Shown here in pieces: positions 6,480 through 14,934 of a stretch of DNA of 18,106 nt. The notes beneath the pieces were generated by a model. The model had not been told where the DNA came from. It searched no databases and worked only from the letters and a program-made list of their open reading frames with translations. Positions within the stretch are counted from its first letter, which is position 1. The number at the start of each line of letters is the position of its first letter. A program made the position numbers and the translations under genes. This DNA is from UBA2450 sp045132035 (GTDB lineage Bacteria; Bacillota_I; Bacilli_A; RFN20; CAG-826): NCBI GenBank assembly GCA_045132035.1, contig JBGURM010000062.1, forward strand, positions 1 to 18,106. Direction: 5' to 3'.

Positions 6480-7463
6480 ATGAACAAAAAACTGTTTAGT
6501 TTATTAGGCGCATCGCTTTTGTGCCTAACATCTTGTAATGGAACAGGTGTTCACCATGACATTAGTGAATATGTTTTGAAGGATATTAATTACACATCTA
6601 ACTTTAAAATCCTTCAATTAACTGATCTTCACATGGGCGACACATGCGATCAAGATTTGCAGTACAAATTCATTCAAAAGACAATTGATCTTGCAAGTCC
6701 AAATATGATCGTTATCACAGGTGACGTATTTACTTTTGCGTCAAAATCCACAATTCAAAGACTATTTTCTTTCTTTGATGGTCAAGGAGTACCTTGGACA
6801 TTAACTTGGGGAAATCACGATGAACAAATTTATTGTTCAATGGATTGGATGACTGGTCAACTCAACAGCATGTATAATTCTGGTACATCAAATTTATATT
6901 TCTTTGATCACCAAGATGATGATGTGTTTGGCTATGCGAATTTCGCAATTAATTTAAAGAAAGACGGAAAAGTTTTTGAACAATTAATTGTTATGGATTC
7001 TAACCGTTATCATTTCGGATTTGATTACAATGGTTATGATTATTTCCACCAAGATCAAATCGATTGGTATAAGAATTTAACGACTTACACGAAGTCTCTT
7101 GAAGGCGGAAATGATGCAAGAACCCTCATGTTTTATCATATTCCTCTTCCAGAAATTAATAACATTAGCAAAGATATGATGGACTATGGTGTTAAACAAG
7201 AAGATTGTTGCCCACCAAAATATAATTCTGGTTTCTTTGATGTCATTAAAGCAAATAGACCACAGACATCAATGTTCTTTGGCCACGACCACATTAATGA
7301 TTTCAGAGCGGTTTATGAAGGAATTACTTTCTGCTATGGTATTAAATCAACTACATCTGTTTATTATGACAAAGAATTATTAGGCGGATTAGTTATTACT
7401 ATTAGAGAAAACCACTCATTGGATTACACTCCAATTCTTCATTCATATTCGGAGGTAATGTAA
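6480..7463 (+). CDS. Lipoprotein calcineurin-like metallophosphoesterase
   Basis: A 327-residue exported phosphoesterase. GGAGGT nine bases before the ATG is a strong Shine-Dalgarno. The signal peptide ends at lipobox LTSC with Cys19, placing the enzyme on the outer face of the membrane. All binuclear-metal motifs are present: TDLH (Asp49, His51), GD (Asp82), GNHDE (Asn112, His113), YH (His220) and GHDH (His269, His271). The layout resembles Dcr2/Icc-type phosphatases that act on phosphomonoesters or diesters. It sits between the lysoplasmalogenase homologue and a polytopic membrane protein, and its 3' end contains the ribosome-binding site of the latter. A glycerophospho compound is a conceivable substrate given the neighbours, but the sequence does not show it. 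Confidence 0.92.
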   Translation: MNKKLFSLLGASLLCLTSCNGTGVHHDISEYVLKDINYTSNFKILQLTDLHMGDTCDQDLQYKFIQKTIDLASPNMIVITGDVFTFASKSTIQRLFSFFDGQGVPWTLTWGNHDEQIYCSMDWMTGQLNSMYNSGTSNLYFFDHQDDDVFGYANFAINLKKDGKVFEQLIVMDSNRYHFGFDYNGYDYFHQDQIDWYKNLTTYTKSLEGGNDARTLMFYHIPLPEINNISKDMMDYGVKQEDCCPPKYNSGFFDVIKANRPQTSMFFGHDHINDFRAVYEGITFCYGIKSTTSVYYDKELLGGLVITIRENHSLDYTPILHSYSEVM

Positions 7464-7464
7464 G

Positions 7465-8340
7465 ATGAATAGAAAAATTACTTTAATTACTCTTATTGTT
7501 TCATTCCTTCTTTCCTCTTTATTAGCGGTCTTTACAACAGATATGATTCTTAATGTAGTTGTTAATAAAGGTGGAGATATGAAAATCTTTACTGGTTTAG
7601 TTCCTGCATTTTTATCGGTTGTTCTTGTAATCGTGTTCTTAGGAACTTTAAGAGTGTATTTAAGGCCAAATTCACGCAAGAAAGCCATTAAATTATACAC
7701 TTTACTCATTTTAATCTTCTCTGGAATAGGCACTATTGTAACTATTCTTTCCGGTATTGTTGATTATCATTCACTTGTTAAACCATACCCATTCCCAGGA
7801 TTCAATTTAATCTTCTTAATTGGTTATGTTTTACTTGCAGGATGCGCTGCTTTTGCTAGATTCTTCCTCGTAAAGAAAATTGAAGATGATACTGAAGAAT
7901 TCCATGTGAACGCTAAACATGTATTTAAGACAATTGGATGGTTCTTATTTATTTCATTAACGATGAACCGCACTGGTGTATTCTTCACTTCTCCATTCTT
8001 CATTCAATGGAGATTATTCGGCCTAACCTTCGTCTATTATATTTTCTTGTTAGTACCACTTTGTTTAGGAATTGTTAAGGTTTTAAGACTCTTAGGTTAT
8101 ATGAATAATCAAAAAGTGAATTTTATTACTTCAATTGTCTTATGCGCAGTGACAGTCGGTTTAATTGTTGCAGTTGTTGTCTTAGGTTCAACTCATAGTG
8201 AATTCATTTCCGCTATTTCACATGCAATGGGATTAGAAAGAATTGCTTCATTCCCATTTGAAATTATTATTCATTCTGCAAGTTATATTGCAGTTTCGAC
8301 AATATTACTAGTACAATCTATTAAAAGTAGACAAAATTAG
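7465..8340 (+). CDS. Polytopic membrane protein of unknown function
   Basis: A 291-residue protein with about eight hydrophobic helices, separated by short loops with Lys/Arg on what should be the inner side (RPNSRKKAIK, VKKIEDDTEEF). GGAGGT at 7451-7456 lies inside the end of the phosphoesterase gene, eight bases before the ATG, and the start is one base after the previous stop, so translation is probably coupled. No transporter or enzyme signature is recognised; polar or aromatic spots inside the bilayer include FISLTMNRTGVFFTSPFF near residues 167-184. It is the last gene before a terminator, so it likely works with the phosphoesterase. Confidence 0.85.
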   Translation: MNRKITLITLIVSFLLSSLLAVFTTDMILNVVVNKGGDMKIFTGLVPAFLSVVLVIVFLGTLRVYLRPNSRKKAIKLYTLLILIFSGIGTIVTILSGIVDYHSLVKPYPFPGFNLIFLIGYVLLAGCAAFARFFLVKKIEDDTEEFHVNAKHVFKTIGWFLFISLTMNRTGVFFTSPFFIQWRLFGLTFVYYIFLLVPLCLGIVKVLRLLGYMNNQKVNFITSIVLCAVTVGLIVAVVVLGSTHSEFISAISHAMGLERIASFPFEIIIHSASYIAVSTILLVQSIKSRQN

Positions 8341-8354
8341 TTAATTCAATTTTT

Positions 8355-8383
8355 AAAGGCAGCTTGGAATCAGGCTGTCTTTT
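8355..8383 (+). terminator. Intrinsic terminator after the membrane-protein gene
   Basis: AAAGGCAGC (8355-8363) pairs with GCTGTCTTT (8374-8382) with one G-U pair, and a short U-run TTTTATATT follows. It closes the 5738-8340 transcript. Confidence 0.75.
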
Positions 8384-8419
8384 ATATTATTTTCAATTCT
8401 ACATGACAAATTTATTAAT

Positions 8420-8456
8420 TTGATATGGAGAATTACACGAGCATATAGTAAATTAT
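8420..8456 (+). promoter_or_regulatory. Promoter of surE with near-leaderless start
   Basis: TTGATA (8420-8425) and TATAGT (8444-8449) are 18 bases apart, a good sigma-A-type promoter. Start of transcription is expected near 8456, leaving only about five bases before the ATG at 8461. The bases before the ATG (AAATTATTTGT) contain no Shine-Dalgarno. Confidence 0.65.
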
Positions 8457-8460
8457 TTGT

Positions 8461-9138
8461 ATGAATATTCTTTTGACCAACGATGATGGTTACAACATGA
8501 CTGGTATCAAGGTTGTCTTTGATATTTTGTCAAAAAAACATAATGTTGTGATTGTTGCGCCTAATGAAGTGATGTCCGCTAAATCGGTATCAATTGTGAT
8601 CTGTCGACCAATTGAAGTAAAAAAGATTAGTGAGAATATCTATTCATGTACTGGCACTCCAGCAGACTGTGTATCCTTCGGATTATCAAGTCTAAACATT
8701 AAATTCGATTTGGTGATATCTGGTTGTAATCATGGTCTTAACATCTCCTATGACACGATGTATAGCGGCACGATTGGGGCGTGCTTACAAGCTCTAACTT
8801 ATCGAGTTCCCGCTATTGCACTAAGCTGTGAACATAACTTCGAGATTGTCGAAAAATATTTAGATTCAGTTTTGGATTACATCAACGATAATAATTTACT
8901 TTCTATTGATTATCTCCTTAGTGTGAATTTCCCACTTGGCGATTACTCATTAGGAATTAAAATGACACATGTTTATTATCGAGAAGAAGTGACTTACTTT
9001 ACAAAGACTGGCGAAAATCAATATTTGGCTATTCGAGATATCAATGACAAAAAATGTAACGATATCGAAAGTGATGTCTACGCTGTATATCATCATTACA
9101 TCTCAATTACTAAAATGAAAAAGACTTTCGACATTTAA
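8461..9138 (+). CDS. surE: 5'/3'-nucleotidase SurE
   Basis: A 225-residue SurE-family enzyme, removing phosphate from nucleoside 5'- and 3'-monophosphates. The N-terminal ILLTNDDG holds metal-binding Asp8 and Asp9; Ser39 in VMSAKSVS and Asn90 in SGCNHG complete the metal site. TGTPADCV (64-71) and YSGTIGACLQA (101-111) are typical. It is a little shorter than most SurE proteins (about 250), mainly at the C-terminus. The gene lacks a ribosome-binding site and sits at a promoter. It ends 19 bases before the next gene, with no terminator between, so it may be the first gene of the surface-protein operon that follows. That link may be positional rather than functional. Confidence 0.93.
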   Translation: MNILLTNDDGYNMTGIKVVFDILSKKHNVVIVAPNEVMSAKSVSIVICRPIEVKKISENIYSCTGTPADCVSFGLSSLNIKFDLVISGCNHGLNISYDTMYSGTIGACLQALTYRVPAIALSCEHNFEIVEKYLDSVLDYINDNNLLSIDYLLSVNFPLGDYSLGIKMTHVYYREEVTYFTKTGENQYLAIRDINDKKCNDIESDVYAVYHHYISITKMKKTFDI

Positions 9139-9157
9139 AGAAAAGCGAGGACTATTT

Positions 9158-12100
9158 ATGGGAAACATTACTTTGAAAAATGGCAAAGCATTACCAGCTA
9201 ACCCAAATCTAAAGAAAAAGCATTATTGGTGGAAATACCTCTTGTTCTTTTTTGGAGGTTTCATCACATGCGTAGGAGTCATCGTTGGTGGAGTCGCTAT
9301 TACAGGCACTGTTATCAAAACTAGAGACTTAGCAACTATGCTTGGCCAAAATCCTGACGAGATTTTAGGCATTGAATATCAAAATGACACAATTTTGAGT
9401 ATGGTTATGAAACTCACTCAACAAAAATTTGAAACATTAGGTGATATTGACCGTGTCACTCCAATGGTGTCAAAAACAATTAATGAAACACTCAACCCAA
9501 TCCTTAGTGAGAATTTACATTATGAATTTGATTGGAATGAATTAAAAACTAAACCATTTACTTTAGATGCTTCAAGCACTCGTCCTGAGTCAGAATATGA
9601 TCACACCGAAGCAATTGGTGATTATATCCCTAGAGCCTTAAAGAATGGCATTACTTTAGCGAGCTTTATCGCTGGAAATGGTGAATCTGAATTAAGCACA
9701 ATTCTTAAATATTTCTTATATCCTCAAAATCCTGATGGATCTTTTGACACTGAAAATCCTTATAGCATAGAAACTCTTGTCAGTTCAGGCCCTGATTTCT
9801 TTAATGATATTGTTAACAGAATCAAAATTGGTGATATCATCGATACAACCGGCAATCCATTCTTGAATCAAATTGCTGACTGGGGCGTTAATGATTTTAC
9901 CGATGAAAAGATTAGAACCTTAGAAATCGCGCCTTTATTTGATCAAACAACAATCGATAATAACCCATTATTAAAAGCGATTTCTGATCATAACTGGACT
10001 ATCGCGGATTTGTCAGATATGGACAACATCAATAGTTTAACTATTGGAGAACTTATTGATACATCTGGAATGACTAGTGGAATTGTTTACGCGATTAAAG
10101 ACAAAACTATCTCACAATTACAAGAAGACGGTTTTGTTAACACAATCAAACTTGCTGATATTTTTGGTGAATCCGAAGGTATCTTAGGCACTCTTATTTC
10201 TAAAGATTACACAGTTGGTGATTTAGGTGATGATACAAAAATTAAATCATTAACTCTCGATGAAGTTTTAGGTGGAATCACTTCTGATAGCGTTCTTTAT
10301 CAATTTAAAGATACTGCATTAAAAGACGTTAACGATATTGATGTTTCAACAGTCAAATTAACATCAGTCTTAGACCTTGATACACAAATTAAAACAAATA
10401 ATATCTTAAACGCAATTTGGGAAGATAATAACGATGTCACCGTCGGTGATTTAAGTGATCCTGATTTGATTAATGGTCTTAAATTAATAGATGTTTTCCC
10501 AGATGCAACTGGAGTTTTAAAAACATTAGCAGATAAAAACTACACAATCGGAGATTTAAGCGATGGCAGTGTGGTTGATAATTTAACTCTCGACGAAGTC
10601 GTTGGACCAATCGCTAATGACAATATTTTATATAACTTTAAAGACACCAAACTTAGTGAAGTCGATACAATTGACGTTGCTACAGTTAAATTAACTCAAG
10701 TATTAGATTTAGAAACAGAAATTAAAACTAATAAAGTTTTAAATGCTTTATGGGAAAATAATAATGATATCACCGTTGGTGATTTAAAAGATGAATCTGT
10801 TATTACTGGTTTATTAATTAAAGATGTCTTCCCAAGTGCGACTGGTGTTCTTGGAGTTTTAGCTGATAAGAATTTCACGATTAATGATTTAAGTGATGGC
10901 GATACAATTGATAGCTTAACTCTTGATGAAGTTTTAGGCGGTATTGATAGTAGCAGCGCTCTATATCAATTCAGAAACACTCCATTAGGAGAAGTTGACA
11001 CTATTGATTTTAAAACCACTAAACTCACATCAGTTTTAGATTTAGAAACTGAGATTAAAACAAACAAGATCCTTAATGCTTTATGGGAAAATAATCATGA
11101 TATCACCGTTGGAGATATCAGTGATCCAGATACAATTTATAGTCTAGCAATTGATGATGTTATTGATTGCACCGGAAATAAAGTATTAGAGTCTCTTGCT
11201 GCTAAAGGAGCAACCATCGATACACTAGGCGAAAAGATTGAAGATTTAACTTTAACTGATGTCATTGATGTTGGTAGTGATCCAGACGCAATTATTTATA
11301 AAATCGCACATTCTACTGCTTTGAGTGGAAAGAAAATTGGCGAATTAGGTGGCGCTTTTGAAAATCTCGTTATTGGAGATATCATCACTGTTACATCTAC
11401 TTCCCCTCAAGTTTTAAAAACACTACAAAACGTTGCCTTAAAAGATTTAGGTTCAACAATGGAAAGCTTAACAATTAAAGATGTTATGGAACTTGAATCA
11501 ACTGATCCTTTATATGTTATTGCTGATTGCAATATTAATGACGCAAGTGGAATTATGACTGCTTTGAAATCAGGATTAAAGTTAAGTGATGTTGTTGCTA
11601 TTGATTCTTCTTCTCCAGAAGTTTTACGTTCATTAGCGAACTCAACATTAGATGAAATTCCAACTGTTTTAACAACTTTAAAACTTAGTGAAGTTATTAC
11701 TATTGATTTAACTGATCCTGCCACTCCACAAATCTTAAAATCTTTAGCGGATGTTACCGTGTTTGGTACTGGCACTAATAATCTCAATTATAAATTGAGC
11801 CATTTGAAGTTTAAGGATTATTTCACTGAAGCAGATTGCTCAAGTGGCATTCTCAAAGTCCTTTGGGAAAGCACAACTCCGGGTGGAGATTTTGAAATGA
11901 GTGAAGTCGCTAGTAAGATTAACGATTTAAAATTAGTAGATATCTTAGGCGATAAGATTTATGAAGATGAAGATCCAACTAAGCCAATTACAGGTACATG
12001 GTGGTATCTTTTAACTGAAATTGGAGAAACATTCACTTCTGCTGAAAAGAGGCACACTCTTAAAAATGGTGCGTCCTATACAGTTGATGATATGGATAAA

Positions 12101-12307
12101 CTCGTTAAAAATATGGAAGACCATATGACAAACGACTGTATTCGTGATTTATGTGATGCTGGATTTATCACGATAAGTGATACTAGTAAATTAGAAGAAC
12201 CAATTACTATTAAATATATGTCAATGAATATTCAACCATTCGGAACAAAATTACTTGGTGATTATAAACTCAATGAGATTTTTGATCTCTTTATGCAAGC
12301 GGCCTAA
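9158..12307 (+). CDS. Giant single-pass surface protein with 37/111-residue repeats
   Basis: A 1049-residue protein. A basic N-terminus (NLKKKHYWWK) leads into one membrane helix at about 25-51, so the rest should lie outside the cell. From about residue 205 to 930 it is built of degenerate repeats of roughly 37 residues, with a pattern like ILxALxDKxxTIGDLSDxxxIxxLTLxDV. At 336-668 three copies form an exact higher-order tandem of 111 residues. The alternation of hydrophobic positions suggests a regular solenoid, but the fold is inferred. The C-terminal 100 residues (DMDKLVKNMEDHM onward) are not repetitive. GCGAGGA lies just before the ATG. No catalytic motif, LPXTG signal or known domain is recognised. 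The next two genes encode a membrane protein and a lipoprotein esterase with tight spacing, so they probably work together at the cell surface. Confidence 0.88.
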   Translation: MGNITLKNGKALPANPNLKKKHYWWKYLLFFFGGFITCVGVIVGGVAITGTVIKTRDLATMLGQNPDEILGIEYQNDTILSMVMKLTQQKFETLGDIDRVTPMVSKTINETLNPILSENLHYEFDWNELKTKPFTLDASSTRPESEYDHTEAIGDYIPRALKNGITLASFIAGNGESELSTILKYFLYPQNPDGSFDTENPYSIETLVSSGPDFFNDIVNRIKIGDIIDTTGNPFLNQIADWGVNDFTDEKIRTLEIAPLFDQTTIDNNPLLKAISDHNWTIADLSDMDNINSLTIGELIDTSGMTSGIVYAIKDKTISQLQEDGFVNTIKLADIFGESEGILGTLISKDYTVGDLGDDTKIKSLTLDEVLGGITSDSVLYQFKDTALKDVNDIDVSTVKLTSVLDLDTQIKTNNILNAIWEDNNDVTVGDLSDPDLINGLKLIDVFPDATGVLKTLADKNYTIGDLSDGSVVDNLTLDEVVGPIANDNILYNFKDTKLSEVDTIDVATVKLTQVLDLETEIKTNKVLNALWENNNDITVGDLKDESVITGLLIKDVFPSATGVLGVLADKNFTINDLSDGDTIDSLTLDEVLGGIDSSSALYQFRNTPLGEVDTIDFKTTKLTSVLDLETEIKTNKILNALWENNHDITVGDISDPDTIYSLAIDDVIDCTGNKVLESLAAKGATIDTLGEKIEDLTLTDVIDVGSDPDAIIYKIAHSTALSGKKIGELGGAFENLVIGDIITVTSTSPQVLKTLQNVALKDLGSTMESLTIKDVMELESTDPLYVIADCNINDASGIMTALKSGLKLSDVVAIDSSSPEVLRSLANSTLDEIPTVLTTLKLSEVITIDLTDPATPQILKSLADVTVFGTGTNNLNYKLSHLKFKDYFTEADCSSGILKVLWESTTPGGDFEMSEVASKINDLKLVDILGDKIYEDEDPTKPITGTWWYLLTEIGETFTSAEKRHTLKNGASYTVDDMDKLVKNMEDHMTNDCIRDLCDAGFITISDTSKLEEPITIKYMSMNIQPFGTKLLGDYKLNEIFDLFMQAA
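10163..11161 (+). repeat. Three exact-length 333-bp tandem repeats inside the giant gene
   Basis: Three consecutive 333-base units start at 10163, 10496 and 10829 (residues 336, 447 and 558). The marker Trp codon in (I/L)LNA(I/L)WE falls at 10418, 10751 and 11084, exactly 333 apart. Each 111-residue unit holds three versions of a 37-residue motif. Units two and three are most alike, also in DNA, including a nearly identical stretch at 10744-10780 and 11077-11113. Length is fully conserved while sequence drifts, which points to duplication followed by selection on the structure. Confidence 0.85.
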
Positions 12308-12344
12308 TTAAACTCGTTAATATACATATTTTAAGGAGGGAAAA

Positions 12345-13580
12345 ATGAAAATTGTAATTAGATTATTCAATTTGATTATCATGGCTTTATCTGCTGCTGC
12401 AGCGGTGTGCTTATTCATTGTTCCTGCAATGACTTTTAAGTCTAATATCGCTCTTAACGTCAAAACGTTTTCTCAGTTCATTCCAACAACAGATTACACA
12501 ACAGACATCAATATTCCTCAATTATTAGGAACAGATGTGATTCACGTTGGTATTTCTTTCACAATGGACACTAACGGATTACAAAAGGCGATGAATGGCG
12601 ATAAAGCCACAATCAACGACATGTTTATCAATAACAATGTCAAAGACATTACTCAAACGCTTCATGAGCCAATCGATTTAATTACTGATTTCACAATTAG
12701 ATCAGTTATTAAAAAGGCTGTTAGACAAGAAATTACCGCTCAAGTTGAAGCTGCTGTTACTCAAGCCGGAACAGGTAACGCTCAAGAAATCGTTGAAGAT
12801 GAACTTGGTGATGCTTATTTTACCGATTTTTCAAACGCTTTATATGATTCCGCTAACGAAGATGGAGCGACCATTGATTCAGTTAGTAACGTTTTATATT
12901 GGCAAATCGACGAAGCTTTGAAGAAAGCTGATGGTGGCTCAGGAACTTATAGTTCATCATTTGATGAAAGTAAGAAAGAAGATATCAAAAACAATTTAAT
13001 TAATACATTAGATGGCTTACAACTTGTTGAATCAGATGGAAAATTAAAGAAGATTGGTCATCTTTCTTACATTTACATTTCTGATTTTTTGAAAAAAGAA
13101 CTTCAAACTAAAGTAGCAGACCCCGCAGTTTTAAATCAAGCAGTGGGTGAAACTTTACCAATGTATGCGGATAGATTATTAAATCTATATGTTATTACTT
13201 TAATGCCTGATATGTTTTATCAAGTAATTGGTTACGTTTCTTTAGCTTTATATATTGGTTTATTCGTTTTTGCGGGTATTTGGGGAATCTTATTCCTTAT
13301 TACTTTAATTAGAACATTTACGAAAAAACCTTGGACTATTTTTGGACCTTGGTTCTGGTTCTTTGGTTCTTTACAGCTAGTAATTGGATTAGGATTAACA
13401 ATCGTTGGAAAATTTGTTGTTCCTGGCTTAGATTTAACATTTACTGGTTTACCAATTCAAAGTGTTATTTTAGCGCCTAGAACATATACATTAATTCCTT
13501 CTATTATATATGTGGTTTGTATTGTTCTAGCGATTGTTTATGCGATATTTAAGAGTATTGCAAAGAAGGAGGCTAAATAA
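12345..13580 (+). CDS. Membrane protein with large extracytoplasmic domain
   Basis: A 411-residue protein with a membrane helix at about 8-30, a soluble region of around 255 residues, and three more helices near 292-322, 328-356 and 383-406, followed by a basic tail (KSIAKKEAK). The soluble part is rich in Asp, Asn and Thr with helical, charged segments (IRSVIKKAVRQEITAQVEAA) and should lie outside. AAGGAGGG before the ATG is the best ribosome-binding site in the window. Its start is 37 bases after the giant repeat protein and its own 3' end carries the ribosome-binding site of the esterase, so the three genes form an operon. No known family is recognised. A partner or anchor for the giant protein is a guess based on position and topology. 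Confidence 0.85.
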   Translation: MKIVIRLFNLIIMALSAAAAVCLFIVPAMTFKSNIALNVKTFSQFIPTTDYTTDINIPQLLGTDVIHVGISFTMDTNGLQKAMNGDKATINDMFINNNVKDITQTLHEPIDLITDFTIRSVIKKAVRQEITAQVEAAVTQAGTGNAQEIVEDELGDAYFTDFSNALYDSANEDGATIDSVSNVLYWQIDEALKKADGGSGTYSSSFDESKKEDIKNNLINTLDGLQLVESDGKLKKIGHLSYIYISDFLKKELQTKVADPAVLNQAVGETLPMYADRLLNLYVITLMPDMFYQVIGYVSLALYIGLFVFAGIWGILFLITLIRTFTKKPWTIFGPWFWFFGSLQLVIGLGLTIVGKFVVPGLDLTFTGLPIQSVILAPRTYTLIPSIIYVVCIVLAIVYAIFKSIAKKEAK

Positions 13581-13582
13581 TT

Positions 13583-14866
13583 ATGAAGAAAAAGATTTTA
13601 TTACCTCTATTATTAATTGGTAGCTCTTTAGCGTTAACTTCTTGTAACTATATTCATTCATTATTTAATGATGATGATGTTGCAGTTGTAAATCACTATA
13701 ATCCTTCCACTCCAGCAAATGATATTCCTGTTGGAGCAGTTATTGCTGGAGGAGTGGTCGCTAAAGACAACTCTGCTGTCGCTAACGCATATTGCTTTAA
13801 AAACATCCCTTATGGAGAAAATGGAGTGATTGCTAACTCCTACAAAACAGGAGTGTATGCTGAATATAACGTTAATAGTGGACAAGATTATTCAGCAACA
13901 AAAGATTTAAATAATTTTGACTTATATGTTCCAAAATCATTATCTAAAACTAACAAGCACACAGTGATTTTATTCATCCATGGTGGTGCTTGGGTTAGTG
14001 GATTCAAATCTGATGTAAATCCATATGTTTATGAATTTGCAAATAAGGGATATATCACCGCAACTGTTAAATATACTTTACTTAACAGAACAATGAATGA
14101 TAGGTCATTATCAATCTTCCGTGATTTAGATGAAATCGATGCTTGTATCAAAGCCATTAAGTCAGCGTTAAATGATTTAGAATTTGATACATCTAAGACA
14201 AATTTAGTTATCGGAGGAGCGTCAAGTGGATCTCATTTAGCGATGCTATATTCATACTCTAGAGGTCAAAATAGCGCGATACCTATTCGTTTTATTGTTG
14301 ACGCGGTTGGTCCAGTTGATATTAAACAAGATTCTTGGAAAGCATTTATCAATCCAACTGATGAAGCATTAGATGGACAATTAACTGCTTCTTCAATCGC
14401 CACTCAACAGGCTAATGGAAATATCACCGAACTCCCTGTTGCAGGTGAAGGATATAACTGGAACGAATATCAAACAATGAGGATTGCTAACGGAATGTGT
14501 GGAATCCCTCATTCATTAGAAGAAGTTGAAGCTTCCGCTAATAGTGGGAAGACCGCAATCGCTAATCCAAACGAAGCCTCTACTTTGATGACTAAAGCAG
14601 GCGGAGGAGAAGATCTATTATCTGTTACCTATTGGATTAGTAATAGCACAAATAACTACAAGATCGTTTGTGCTTATGCTGGAAAAGACTCGATTGTTGG
14701 TATCGGACAATACGCTAAACTCCAAACAGCGTTAACCGCTAAAGGTATCGAACATGAATATTTCTACTTTAGAAATAGTGATCATACCGAAATAAGCGAG
14801 AAGGCAGACGCAACTGCTTATAACGGTTTTGTAAACCAAATTGATACATGGTGTTCTGCAATATAA
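13583..14866 (+). CDS. Lipoprotein alpha/beta-hydrolase esterase
   Basis: A 427-residue exported carboxylesterase. The signal peptide ends in lipobox LTSC with Cys21. After a linker the alpha/beta-hydrolase domain runs from about 110 to the end: HGGAW (133-137) forms the oxyanion hole as in the hormone-sensitive-lipase/BD-FAE type, GASSG has nucleophile Ser214, Asp369 (AGKDS) and His401 (NSDHTE) complete the triad. An insertion of about 100 residues between 250 and 350 probably forms a lid. AAGGAGG (13566-13572) lies inside the preceding gene, ten bases before the ATG, supporting translational coupling. Such surface esterases remove acetyl or acyl groups from sugars, or act on peptides or lipids; the substrate cannot be told here. 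Confidence 0.9.
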   Translation: MKKKILLPLLLIGSSLALTSCNYIHSLFNDDDVAVVNHYNPSTPANDIPVGAVIAGGVVAKDNSAVANAYCFKNIPYGENGVIANSYKTGVYAEYNVNSGQDYSATKDLNNFDLYVPKSLSKTNKHTVILFIHGGAWVSGFKSDVNPYVYEFANKGYITATVKYTLLNRTMNDRSLSIFRDLDEIDACIKAIKSALNDLEFDTSKTNLVIGGASSGSHLAMLYSYSRGQNSAIPIRFIVDAVGPVDIKQDSWKAFINPTDEALDGQLTASSIATQQANGNITELPVAGEGYNWNEYQTMRIANGMCGIPHSLEEVEASANSGKTAIANPNEASTLMTKAGGGEDLLSVTYWISNSTNNYKIVCAYAGKDSIVGIGQYAKLQTALTAKGIEHEYFYFRNSDHTEISEKADATAYNGFVNQIDTWCSAI

Positions 14867-14900
14867 TTATCATATTTATATACAATAATTTAAAAATAAT

Positions 14901-14925
14901 TGTATAATTACAACGGAAAAGGAAG
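14901..14925 (+). promoter_or_regulatory. Promoter and ribosome-binding site of the aldolase gene
   Basis: TATAAT at 14903-14908 sits in a long AT tract that could act as an UP-like element. Transcription should start near 14915, and AAGGAAG (14919-14925) lies ten bases before the ATG at 14935. Further -10-like boxes occur at 14862-14867 (TATAAT, with TTGATA 15 bases upstream at 14841) and 14881-14886 (TACAAT), so there may be tandem promoters. No consensus -35 goes with the nearest box. Confidence 0.6.
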
Positions 14926-14934
14926 TAAATAAAC

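Noticed and set aside
10163..11161. DNA-level repeat such as a CRISPR or minisatellite
   Set aside because: The 333-base period is a multiple of three, sits inside one reading frame and is better conserved in protein than in DNA, so it is a protein repeat.
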